A stretch of 64,000 nt of DNA from JAFDZW01 sp964404255 (GTDB taxonomy: Bacteria; Bacteroidota; Ignavibacteria; Palsa-1295): contig CAYOJJ010000018.1 in NCBI GenBank assembly GCA_964404255.1, positions 7,873 through 71,872 on the forward strand, read 5' to 3'. Made by a program: the position numbers and the translations under genes. A model generated the notes under the pieces. The model worked only from the letters and a program-made list of their open reading frames with translations. It was not told the origin of the DNA and made no database searches. Numbering within the stretch: the stretch's first letter is position 1; every line of letters starts with the position of its first letter. Below are positions 51,716 through 59,534 of the stretch, piece by piece.

Positions 51716-52714
51716 TCAGCCCTTTACCTCTTCTTCTACCGTATAGGATTCTCCCTGGAAGGTCTCATCACCAAAAAGGGCTTTCGCAAACTCGTTCGGA
51801 TCAAATGGCTGAAGATCATCTATTGCTTCACCGACGCCAATATATTTCACCGGAATCTTCATCTCATTTGCTAAGGCGATAACAACACCACCTTTCGCCG
51901 TACCATCGAGCTTCGTCAAGATCAGGCCGGTAATAGGTGCTACTTTTGAAAATTCTTTTGCCTGCTGTAACGCATTCTGCCCTGTCGTTGCATCGAGTGC
52001 TAATAATACTTCATGCGGCGCATCGGGAATAAGTTTGCGCATGACGCGAGTCATTTTCTCAAGCTCCTGCATCAGGTGCTGTTTATTATGCAAGCGTCCG
52101 GCAGTATCGATCAGCACAACATCGGCATTACGCGAAATAGCAGCTTGCAGAGTATCGTAAGAAACGGCCGATGGGTCCGCCCCATGATGCTGTTGAACAA
52201 TCTCAACTCCGGCCCGATCGGCCCAAACCTCCAATTGTGAATTGGCCGCTGCACGGAAAGTGTCTGCTGCGCCAATGAGTACTTGTTTACCGGAATTACG
52301 GTAATTATAAGCAAGCTTTCCGACCGTTGTGGTCTTGCCTACGCCATTGACACCAATGATCATCGTCACGAATGGCTTTTTATCTGCGGGTAAAGCAAAT
52401 GGATCTTCAGAAGCAGTGAACGCTCCATCGTGAGTAAGTGCTTTGGTTATCTCTTTTCGAAGTTCGTCCCGCAGTTCGGAAGCATCAGTCCATTTCATCC
52501 TTGCCATAGTGGCTTGAATGTTGGACATGATCTGCTCCGTTGTCATCATCCCAACATCGGCGAGCAGAAGGGTCTCTTCGATTTCGGCCATCAATTCGTC
52601 GTCGATCTTACGGCTTCGATGCAGGATGCGCGTGATCTTGCGCACAAGATTCTCTTGTGTCTTCGCCAGCCCTTCTTTCAGGCGCGAAAATTTGAATTTA
52701 TCAAAGAATCCCAT
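51716..52714 (-). CDS. ftsY: Signal recognition particle receptor FtsY
   Basis: The start is set at ATG 52714 (MGFFDKFKFSRLKEGLAKTQ), where the family begins; the frame is open further up but runs into the pgsA end. The 332-residue SRP-type GTPase has the four-helix N domain and the G domain with GVNGVGKTTTVGKLA, AADTFRAAA, VLIDTAGR, and TKLDGTAKGG. It has no acidic A domain, as in many non-enteric bacteria. It binds Ffh-ribosome complexes at the inner membrane. The C-terminal motif VKYIGVGEAIDDLQPFD is standard. Confidence 0.96.
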   Translation of the reverse strand: MGFFDKFKFSRLKEGLAKTQENLVRKITRILHRSRKIDDELMAEIEETLLLADVGMMTTEQIMSNIQATMARMKWTDASELRDELRKEITKALTHDGAFTASEDPFALPADKKPFVTMIIGVNGVGKTTTVGKLAYNYRNSGKQVLIGAADTFRAAANSQLEVWADRAGVEIVQQHHGADPSAVSYDTLQAAISRNADVVLIDTAGRLHNKQHLMQELEKMTRVMRKLIPDAPHEVLLALDATTGQNALQQAKEFSKVAPITGLILTKLDGTAKGGVVIALANEMKIPVKYIGVGEAIDDLQPFDPNEFAKALFGDETFQGESYTVEEEVKG

Positions 52715-52754
52715 CGAAGTTTCGCAAGTAAAGAGATATACTACGACAAAAAGC

Positions 52755-53315
52755 TTACCTGGCGGAATCGGGTTTGAATAAGAAACCCGAGCGTGCAATA
52801 TACACTACGAACGACGTTAGCAGTGCAATGGCCGAGGCAATCCAACCAAACAACAAAATATCACTGGAAAGTCCGCACACGGCGAGAAAAAGGCAAATGA
52901 TTGTGAGCAAGATCGCTCCCTTTCCCCAATAGTTAGATGGAGGCACAACGGTTGTTTTTGATCTGACGGCAAGAGCACCAATCATAGTCAGTACATCCTT
53001 ACCGATAACGATAAGCACAAACCATAGCGGCACCATCCCTTTGCTTACCATAGCAAGGATAACAGCTGCAACGTACAGCTTATCGGCGGTAGGATCGATG
53101 ATCTTCCCCCACTCGCTTACCGTATTGGTTTTTCTTGCTACATATCCATCGAGAATATCCGTCAGATAGGCAAGGACCATACAAGAACCGGTTATAGCCC
53201 AATCTCCGGAAAGGAAGGTAAGTACCGTCGGGATAGCAAGCAGTACCCGAAAAAAGCTGATAGCATTGGAATAGGTCAGTAGTTTATCGGAAGTATGAGT
53301 CAGTGAGGTACTCAT
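52755..53315 (-). CDS. pgsA: CDP-diacylglycerol-glycerol-3-phosphate 3-phosphatidyltransferase
   Basis: The 186-residue inner membrane enzyme has about five helices and the CDP-alcohol phosphotransferase motif D-xx-DG-xx-AR-x8-G-xxx-D-xxx-D in LTDILDGYVARKTNTVSE followed by WGKIIDPTADK. It makes phosphatidylglycerol phosphate. A cardiolipin-synthase-like member of the family is the alternative. First gene of the pgsA-ftsY-mutL run. Confidence 0.93.
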   Translation of the reverse strand: MSTSLTHTSDKLLTYSNAISFFRVLLAIPTVLTFLSGDWAITGSCMVLAYLTDILDGYVARKTNTVSEWGKIIDPTADKLYVAAVILAMVSKGMVPLWFVLIVIGKDVLTMIGALAVRSKTTVVPPSNYWGKGAILLTIICLFLAVCGLSSDILLFGWIASAIALLTSFVVYIARSGFLFKPDSAR

Positions 53316-53378
53316 GATAATAAACTGACATGGCTACCGATCACTCGGTATAAATAGAATAGTTGCTCAATTGAAAAC

Positions 53379-54389
53379 TTAAGCAGCCTTAGCCTGCTGA
53401 CCGGCAGCCGGATAGCTTTCCGAGTAGATCAGGCAGCGAACATCATGCCCATTGGGATCCTGTGAGAGCACTGGATGAATATTCTTGCAATCGGCCATAA
53501 CCTTCGGGCAGCGTGGATGGAAATAACAACCACTTGGGGCATTTGCTGGGCTCGGTACATCACCGGTAAGCATGATACGTTCACGCTTAAGACGCGGGTT
53601 AGCAACCGGTACTGCAGAAAGTAATGCCTGAGTATAAGGTGCTTTCGGAGCATCATATAGCTCCTTATAATCGGCGATCTCGACTACTTCGCCGAGATAC
53701 ATCACCGCTACACGATTGGAAATGTGCTTAACGACCGAGAGATCGTGAGCAATAAAAAGATAGGTCAAGCCAAGCTGTTCCTGAAGATCCATGAGCAGAT
53801 TAAGCACCTGCGATTGGATCGATACATCAAGAGCGCTTACCGGCTCATCGCAAACAATAAATTTAGGTTCTACTGAAAGAGCGCGGGCAATACCGATACG
53901 CTGACGTTGTCCACCTGAAAACTCATGTGGGTATCTTCTTGCATGCAAAGGGTTTAAGCCCACGACCTTAAGAAGCTCTTCAACACGGTCTTTCATTTCA
54001 GCTTCGGTTTTACGAAGACCATGAACCTTTAAAATCTCTGTCAGCATTCCGCCGACAGTAATTCTGGGATTAAGGGAGGAGTATGGATCCTGGAAGATGA
54101 TCTGCATCTGACGGCGCATTTCGCGCAAGCGGGTCTGCGTCATAGTCGTGACTTCTTCCCCCTCGAATTTTACCGAGCCTGCAGTCGGCTCGATAAGCCG
54201 CAAAATACAGCGGCCGGTTGTAGTCTTGCCGCAGCCAGATTCACCGACGAGGCCAAGAGTCTCACCACGTTTAATGGTGAACGAGACGTCATCAACCGCT
54301 TTTACATGGCCGACTGTTTTTGAAAATACTCCCTGTTTAATGGGGAAATACTTCTTTAAACCTTTTACTTCGAGAAGAATATCGGACAT
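53379..54389 (-). CDS. Oligopeptide/dipeptide ABC transporter ATP-binding protein (OppF/DppF-like)
   Basis: The 336-residue ATPase has Walker A VGESGCGKTTTGRCIL, a QIIFQDPYSSLNPRITV motif typical of OppF/DppF, signature HEFSGGQRQRIGIARAL, Walker B FIVCDEPVSALDVS, and the C-terminal oligopeptide domain with Cys cluster (GCYFHPRCPKVMADC; possible Fe-S binding as seen in DppD/F). It normally works with OppBCD and a binding protein, none of which is adjacent. It lies alone between pgsA and the PAP2 gene. Confidence 0.93.
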   Translation of the reverse strand: MSDILLEVKGLKKYFPIKQGVFSKTVGHVKAVDDVSFTIKRGETLGLVGESGCGKTTTGRCILRLIEPTAGSVKFEGEEVTTMTQTRLREMRRQMQIIFQDPYSSLNPRITVGGMLTEILKVHGLRKTEAEMKDRVEELLKVVGLNPLHARRYPHEFSGGQRQRIGIARALSVEPKFIVCDEPVSALDVSIQSQVLNLLMDLQEQLGLTYLFIAHDLSVVKHISNRVAVMYLGEVVEIADYKELYDAPKAPYTQALLSAVPVANPRLKRERIMLTGDVPSPANAPSGCYFHPRCPKVMADCKNIHPVLSQDPNGHDVRCLIYSESYPAAGQQAKAA

Positions 54390-54433
54390 TTCCGGGTATC
54401 CTTAATTAATAATGAATTGTCAAATTTACGAAA

Positions 54434-55354
54434 TCACCAGGTCATGGCGAATGAAAGCATCGGAGCGCCATCGAGCGGTCTGACATTTAATCCAAGAGAT
54501 GTTTTTACTTGCCCGGGAGCAGTAACAGTATTTTCTGCATCCGGATGAGCCACGAGCCTTCCAAAACTATATCCCAATGCTATACCGAGCGGAATATCGC
54601 TCCACCAATGGATACTCGTTGCCACCAAACCGGTTGCAATGCCGCCAATAATTGGGTACCCGACATATTTGATCCACGGATCCGGATAGTTCTCGGTTAT
54701 AACCGTCAAGGTTGCCAATGCAGTAGCAATATGTCCTGAAGGGAAAGCATCGTAGTGAGGCACATGCTTTGCATAATCGATCTGATTCGGGAAAAACCGC
54801 CAGGCTCCGGTAGGAGTTGTCGCAACAAAGGGGCTTTCCCGACCCGTCAGATGTTTTAATAACTGTACTACTCCGCCACAAGCTATAATAACTTCAACGG
54901 TCTGGCTTGCCGTTCTGATAGCACGTGAATCGCTTGCTATAAATCCATATCCCGCGAAAGCGGCCGCTATACCGAACTGTACTTTGCCATCACCTAAGTA
55001 GGCAAAAAAGTCGTTTACATCATGGTAGGTCTTATTATAATCGTAGGGGCGTTTGGTAAACTGCCAAGTATCATAATCGGTAGCGATAGTTACAGCCGTA
55101 ATGGCGCTGATGCCTGCTATTAATGGAAGCTGATCGATCGTAAAGGTTTGCTTAGACCATTTCCACCAATCACCCGGAAGATTAGTGATCATATCGAATG
55201 GACCCGGCCTCCAATTGGAAGCATCCGCAGTGATCACGGAATCATGGATCATAGGAGCCATCATGGTATCGGCATAGACCGAATCTATCGGCGAAGCAAC
55301 GGCGTTTGCTGCCAATACAAGAAGCACTAATATACTACTGATAACCGTACGCAC
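54434..55354 (-). CDS. PAP2-type phosphatase, periplasmic
   Basis: The 306-residue protein starts at GTG 55354 with a signal peptide (ISSILVLLVLAANAVASP). It has the PAP2 motifs in order: K-HLTGRESP as the KxxxxxxRP-like site, AFPSGHIATALATL as PSGH, and TSIHWWSDIPLG as the SR-x5-H-xxx-D site (the SR pair is TS here). It probably removes phosphate from lipids such as undecaprenyl pyrophosphate or phosphatidic acid. A C-terminal strand NVRPLDGAPMLSFAMTW hints at outer membrane association. Upstream of it are rsmE and aroF. Confidence 0.88.
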   Translation of the reverse strand: MRTVISSILVLLVLAANAVASPIDSVYADTMMAPMIHDSVITADASNWRPGPFDMITNLPGDWWKWSKQTFTIDQLPLIAGISAITAVTIATDYDTWQFTKRPYDYNKTYHDVNDFFAYLGDGKVQFGIAAAFAGYGFIASDSRAIRTASQTVEVIIACGGVVQLLKHLTGRESPFVATTPTGAWRFFPNQIDYAKHVPHYDAFPSGHIATALATLTVITENYPDPWIKYVGYPIIGGIATGLVATSIHWWSDIPLGIALGYSFGRLVAHPDAENTVTAPGQVKTSLGLNVRPLDGAPMLSFAMTW

Positions 55355-55378
55355 GTATTCTCTGTTTTCCCGATTTGC

Positions 55379-56116
55379 TTATTCGAAACTCATTGCCACA
55401 GCAACAGCAGTGATTGCTGCCGTTTCAGCACGGAGCCTGCGTTTGCCAAGCGAAGCAACAATCGCCCCATAGCGCACCCTTGAAAGGGCAACTTCTCTAT
55501 CGGTAAAACCGCCTTCGGGTCCGATAAATAAAGCGATCTTTTCTTCCTTAAGGTCTTCCATATACGAATGAAGCGATTGTTTATTGTCTATCGCTTCATG
55601 AAGTACAACGATCTTACGACCTTCTTTTACCAACAACGATAATACTTCTTCGAACGAGCTTATTTCTGCAAAGGTTGGCATCGTAGCTCGAAAGGTTTGC
55701 TTACAACCAACTTTAAGCAGACGCTCTATCCTCTCTTTTTTGAATGAGCTACGTTCTACGCGTTCGCTCATTATCGGCATAAAGCCACTGGCACCAAGCT
55801 CTGTGCACCTCTCCACAATTTCTTCTAATTTTGAAGGCTGTGAGAGCATTGCTTGTATCAGGAGCACATCGATCTCCGGGTCATTATGTCCTGCCAGCGT
55901 TTCCAGTATCTTGCAGGTGACAATGCTTTCCTTTTTCTCTTCAGTTATTTCTAAAACCGAAGCTTTATAACAGCGACCGCAAAGATCTGTTGCCCCCAGT
56001 ATTTCACCGATTCGCACTCGAAGCGCCTTTGCTGCATGGTGGGCCTCATCTGCGCGAAGAATCAGTAGTCCTTCGTTCTGATCAACGTCGGAAGGATCGA
56101 CAACAAAACACTCCAA
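55379..56116 (-). CDS. rsmE: 16S rRNA (uracil1498-N3)-methyltransferase
   Basis: The 245-residue SPOUT methyltransferase has RADEAHHAAKALRVRIGE, KLEEIVERCTELGASGFMPI and PSSLM-like motifs, then the knot region EKIALFIGPEGGFTDREVAL and LGKRRLRAETAAITAVA. It methylates U1498 of 16S rRNA. The start is TTG at 56116, one base after the aroF stop (TAA C TTG), so it is probably coupled to aroF. Confidence 0.95.
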   Translation of the reverse strand: MECFVVDPSDVDQNEGLLILRADEAHHAAKALRVRIGEILGATDLCGRCYKASVLEITEEKKESIVTCKILETLAGHNDPEIDVLLIQAMLSQPSKLEEIVERCTELGASGFMPIMSERVERSSFKKERIERLLKVGCKQTFRATMPTFAEISSFEEVLSLLVKEGRKIVVLHEAIDNKQSLHSYMEDLKEEKIALFIGPEGGFTDREVALSRVRYGAIVASLGKRRLRAETAAITAVAVAMSFE

Positions 56117-56117
56117 G

Positions 56118-57203
56118 TTATTCTACCTTTGTCTTAATGGTAGCGCTTTTACCATTTTTGCGGGTTGGAGTAAATGGCTCGACAAGAATCTGGCGATCCA
56201 TTGCATCGCCAATTCGGACCAACTCGCCCATCATTTCTTCGAACATTTCAAAGGTTAATGCTTGTGCACCATCGCTTAGCGAACGAAGCGGGTCGTGATG
56301 TACTTCCACCATGATACCATCGGCTCCGACTGCAATAGATGCTCTTGACATTGGCACCACCATATCACGGCGGCCAGTGCCATGCGAAGGATCAACTATC
56401 ACCGGCAAATGCGAAAGCTGCTTCACTAACGGGACGGCACTTAAATCCGTCGTATAGCGCAGAGCGGTTTCAAAAGTTCTAATGCCCCGTTCGCAAAGAA
56501 TAACATTCTCATTGCCACCGGCAAGAATATACTCGGCGGCTAATAACCATTCTTCGATGGTGCTTGCGGGGCCGCGCTTGAGCAGCACCGGCTTATTCAC
56601 ATTACCAAGCTGGCGAAGCAGTGGAAAATTTTGCATATTGCGGGCGCCAACCTGCAATACATCGGCGAACTCGGCTACGCGGGGTGCATGGCCAGGTTCC
56701 ATTACTTCGGTTACGATAAAAAGCCCGAATTCTTCGCTTACCTTTTTTAATAATTCCAGACCATCGAAGCCAAGTCCCTGAAAAGAATATGGTGAGGTAC
56801 GCGGCTTAAAGGCTCCGCCACGGAAAAAGCGCACACCACTCGATCGGACAAGCTCTGCCGTTCGGCGAAGCTGATCGGCACTTTCGACCGAACAAGGCCC
56901 TGCAATAACGATCGCCGGCGCTGTTCCACCGATCTTCGTCCCATCGGAAAAGGTAATAACGGTATCTTCAGGATGATGGGCTCTCGAAGCCAGGCGAAGC
57001 GGCGAGCTTACCCGGACCACATCCTGCACTCCTTCGAGCGTCGATAATGCAGAAATATCGAGACCGTTACTGGCACCAATGATGCCAATGATCGTTTGCT
57101 TTTCGCCCGATAGCCGTTCCGAGCGAATGCCCTGATGCATTAATAATTTTTCGATTCGCTGAAGGTCGGCCTCACGGGCTTCCTTCTTCATAATGATAAT
57201 CAT
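56118..57203 (-). CDS. aroF: 3-deoxy-7-phosphoheptulonate synthase, type I-beta with N-terminal regulatory domain
   Basis: The 361-residue DAHP synthase condenses PEP and erythrose-4-phosphate, first step of the shikimate pathway. The first ~75 residues form an ACT-like regulatory part (MIIIMKKEAREADLQRIEKL), then the barrel with APAIVIAGPCSVESADQLRR, GGAFKPRTSPYSFQG, VGARNMQNFPLLRQLG, and DPSHGTGRRDMV. This is the KDOPS-like (beta) class usually inhibited by aromatic products through the N-terminal domain. It shares an operon with rsmE. Confidence 0.95.
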   Translation of the reverse strand: MIIIMKKEAREADLQRIEKLLMHQGIRSERLSGEKQTIIGIIGASNGLDISALSTLEGVQDVVRVSSPLRLASRAHHPEDTVITFSDGTKIGGTAPAIVIAGPCSVESADQLRRTAELVRSSGVRFFRGGAFKPRTSPYSFQGLGFDGLELLKKVSEEFGLFIVTEVMEPGHAPRVAEFADVLQVGARNMQNFPLLRQLGNVNKPVLLKRGPASTIEEWLLAAEYILAGGNENVILCERGIRTFETALRYTTDLSAVPLVKQLSHLPVIVDPSHGTGRRDMVVPMSRASIAVGADGIMVEVHHDPLRSLSDGAQALTFEMFEEMMGELVRIGDAMDRQILVEPFTPTRKNGKSATIKTKVE

Positions 57204-57274
57204 TTCCGCGACTTACACACTTCGTCCATGCAGGGGCTGTAAACAAGAACTATCCTATGGTAGTGCCAAAAGCA

Positions 57275-57307
57275 CGAAGGCAGCCTTCTGATTAAAGGCT
57301 GCCTTCG
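57275..57307 (-). terminator. Terminator of the membrane protein gene at 57337
   Basis: CGAAGGCAGCCTT (57275-57287), 7-base loop, AAGGCTGCCTTCG (57295-57307), with TGCTTTTGG following on the minus strand. Confidence 0.88.
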
Positions 57308-57336
57308 TACAGTCGGCGCATAAGAGAGATGAGCAG

Positions 57337-58314
57337 TTATTTCTTTGCGACTAAATCCAAGGCCAGGCGGCGTACGGCATCCTGATCTTTATCTTGTAGG
57401 ATAGAAACGATACGCTGATCGAGCTGATCGCGGATGATCTTCTCATAATCGGAGCGTGAAAGCATAGCTTCCTGCTCTTCCATTGCAGCAACAGCCTGGC
57501 GGCCCTTGCCACCTTTAACGGCATCGACCATCTGTTTCAAAATACGATCGGTACGTTCTTCTTCTTCCGTATAGAGAAGCGAAAGAGCGAGTAAGCAAAG
57601 CATCGAGAACTCCACGCCAAGAGCGAAGAGAATCGGTGACGGCTTTACAGCGGGAATAAACTTCAGACCGCGAACACCGACAACGATAATAAGGAATGCA
57701 GCACCGGCGTATGCTAAGCCCTGAACGGTATTAGCATAATGCTCTACGAAGTGGAATTTCATGTAGGTAGAAATACCCCCCATGAAACCGCCCTTCCCTT
57801 CGAGATAGCGGGTACCGATATTGATATAAGAAATTTCCGTTTCGACGCTTTCAAGATTGATATCCTCGCGGCGGGAGAGCAAGCGCTGGTTATTATCCGG
57901 ATCGTTACGAAGGATCGATTCCACTTCTTCTTGCGAAGCAGAAAGCTGAACCATCAGGCGCTTCTTCAGATCGTGAACCGTGTGATAGACACGATCGCGG
58001 AAGAACGGTACGCGAAGAGCAAAACCGGCCAACACTCCAAAACAGAACCCGAAGAAGAGGTCGAACGGAATAAAGCTAACGATACCATTGATAATAAATT
58101 GTGCTTCGCCGAAGGTTACATTAGCATCAAGGCCAAAAGGATGCCACTCTATTTTATCGGCAGCACCGGCCGTCGCCATGCAAAGCAAAATATGCACTGC
58201 TACTGCAAATACCAACGTGAGAAATACAACTGGAACAGCCGAAGGTTTGGCACCCTTTTTACCGGCCGCTTTTGGAGCGGTTCTTGCTCCGCGGTTTACT
58301 ACTGCTTCTGCCAT
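57337..58314 (-). CDS. Polytopic membrane protein of unknown function
   Basis: The 325-residue product has a Lys/Ala-rich N-terminus and four predicted membrane helices: about 27-50 (VPVVFLTLVFAVAVHILLC), 70-98 (INGIVSFIPFDLFFGFCFGV), 195-215 (LAYAGAAFLIIVVGVRGL) and 225-248 (ILFALGVEFSMLCLLALSLL). Between the second and third helices lies a ~100-residue loop with FFRDRVYHTVHDLKKRLMVQ, and after the last helix a ~75-residue charged, helical C-terminal domain. I do not recognise a family. It is monocistronic, with its own terminator and a 225-bp upstream spacer shared with mazG. Confidence 0.7.
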   Translation of the reverse strand: MAEAVVNRGARTAPKAAGKKGAKPSAVPVVFLTLVFAVAVHILLCMATAGAADKIEWHPFGLDANVTFGEAQFIINGIVSFIPFDLFFGFCFGVLAGFALRVPFFRDRVYHTVHDLKKRLMVQLSASQEEVESILRNDPDNNQRLLSRREDINLESVETEISYINIGTRYLEGKGGFMGGISTYMKFHFVEHYANTVQGLAYAGAAFLIIVVGVRGLKFIPAVKPSPILFALGVEFSMLCLLALSLLYTEEEERTDRILKQMVDAVKGGKGRQAVAAMEEQEAMLSRSDYEKIIRDQLDQRIVSILQDKDQDAVRRLALDLVAKK

Positions 58315-58539
58315 TGTGTTCTGTTTTTCTACTTATAGTGAATAATCTTAACACCCACGAGTTACACAACTCCGTAGCGTATTTTTGTTTACGTACGCAT
58401 AAATGAGTACACTAAAATACTCATTATTTGGTGCTTATGCAAGAAGTGAGCCAAAAAAGGCTACAATTTCTACTTTGTTAAAAGCGATATACACAATATT
58501 CGTTAAAAATCCCACATTCTGACAATTATATCCACGATA

Positions 58540-59301
58540 ATGGCTCAATATTCTCAACTATCCGACCTGATCGAAATTGTAAAAAGGCTCAGATCTGAGT
58601 GTCCCTGGGACAAAGTACAGACAAGGCAAAGCCTTGCCGCCCCCTTGATTGAGGAGGCTTATGAAACGGTAGAAGCCATTGAAAATAATAATGTTGCGGA
58701 GCTTAAAAAAGAGCTTGGTGACCTCTTATTGCATGTTGTTTTCCAGTCGGAAATAGCCTCTGAACAACAGGAGTTCGCAATAGAGGACGTCATTGCGGCC
58801 GAATGTGAAAAGCTTATCTACCGCCACCCCCACATTTTCGGGGATACTACGGCCACTACTGCTGAGGAAGTCAGTAAGAACTGGGAGCAATTAAAACGTA
58901 AAGAAGCCGGCAGAACCAGTATTCTCGATGGCGTACCGGCAGCGATGCCCGCCCTTCAACGGGCCGAGCGCATCCAGGAAAAGGCCTCCAAAGTCGGATT
59001 CGACTGGGATAATGCGGAAAGTGTCCTTAAAAAAGTACGTGAAGAGCTCGATGAATTCCTAACTGCTCAAACACAGGCTGAAAAAGAAGAAGAATTTGGC
59101 GATCTGCTCTTTTCCCTGGTAAATTTCAGCCGTCATGCCGGAATTGAGGCTGAACGTGCCTTACGAGCGGCTACCGATAAATTTAACATGAGGTTTCGAT
59201 CACTCGAAAAAGCAGTAGAGGAAACGAAAAAGCCCATAATAGAGCATTCGCTCGAAGAATTAGACTTTTTATGGAATACTATAAAGAACAAAGAAAAATA
59301 G
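58540..59301 (+). CDS. mazG: Nucleoside triphosphate pyrophosphohydrolase MazG
   Basis: The 253-residue protein is a full-length two-domain MazG. The N-terminal domain has RSECPWDKVQTRQSLAAPLI, EEAYETVEAIEN and KKELGDLLLHVVFQSEI (Glu/Asp metal ligands EExxE and ExxD). The second copy has EELDEFLTAQ and EEFGDLLFSLVNFSRHAGIE. It hydrolyses NTPs and dNTPs to NMP and PPi and is a house-cleaning enzyme. It is monocistronic, and no toxin-antitoxin partner is near. Confidence 0.95.
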   Translation: MAQYSQLSDLIEIVKRLRSECPWDKVQTRQSLAAPLIEEAYETVEAIENNNVAELKKELGDLLLHVVFQSEIASEQQEFAIEDVIAAECEKLIYRHPHIFGDTTATTAEEVSKNWEQLKRKEAGRTSILDGVPAAMPALQRAERIQEKASKVGFDWDNAESVLKKVREELDEFLTAQTQAEKEEEFGDLLFSLVNFSRHAGIEAERALRAATDKFNMRFRSLEKAVEETKKPIIEHSLEELDFLWNTIKNKEK

Positions 59302-59534
59302 ACTCTTTTTTTTCTGTCTATATAAGACATAAATCCTTACTGTCCTCATTTATTCATTAATCTTCAAAAAGGGCAGGGAAACAATAAAAGGGCTTTCTCA
59401 AAAAAAAATCACTTTGAGCATAGGACTTTTGTCACAAAAAAACATTTCTTTTTGTCTAAATAAAGGAAATTTTTCTTAAAGAAAAAACTTTTACTAAATA
59501 TATTAAAATATACTTTTTAAGGAGAAAGCTCATT
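59302..59534 (+). promoter_or_regulatory. AT-rich upstream region of the giant secreted protein
   Basis: A 233-bp, strongly A/T-rich stretch without ORF. It ends in a clear AAGGAG (59519-59524), ten bases before ATG 59535. TATTAAAATATAC around 59500 is a possible -10 region. The ATAGAC/GTCTAT hairpin with T-run near 59300-59325 may terminate mazG. Confidence 0.45.

Noticed and set aside
58540..59301. MazG as part of a phage-defence or mazEF locus
   Set aside because: The protein is the normal two-domain housekeeping type, and neighbours are a membrane protein and a secreted protein.
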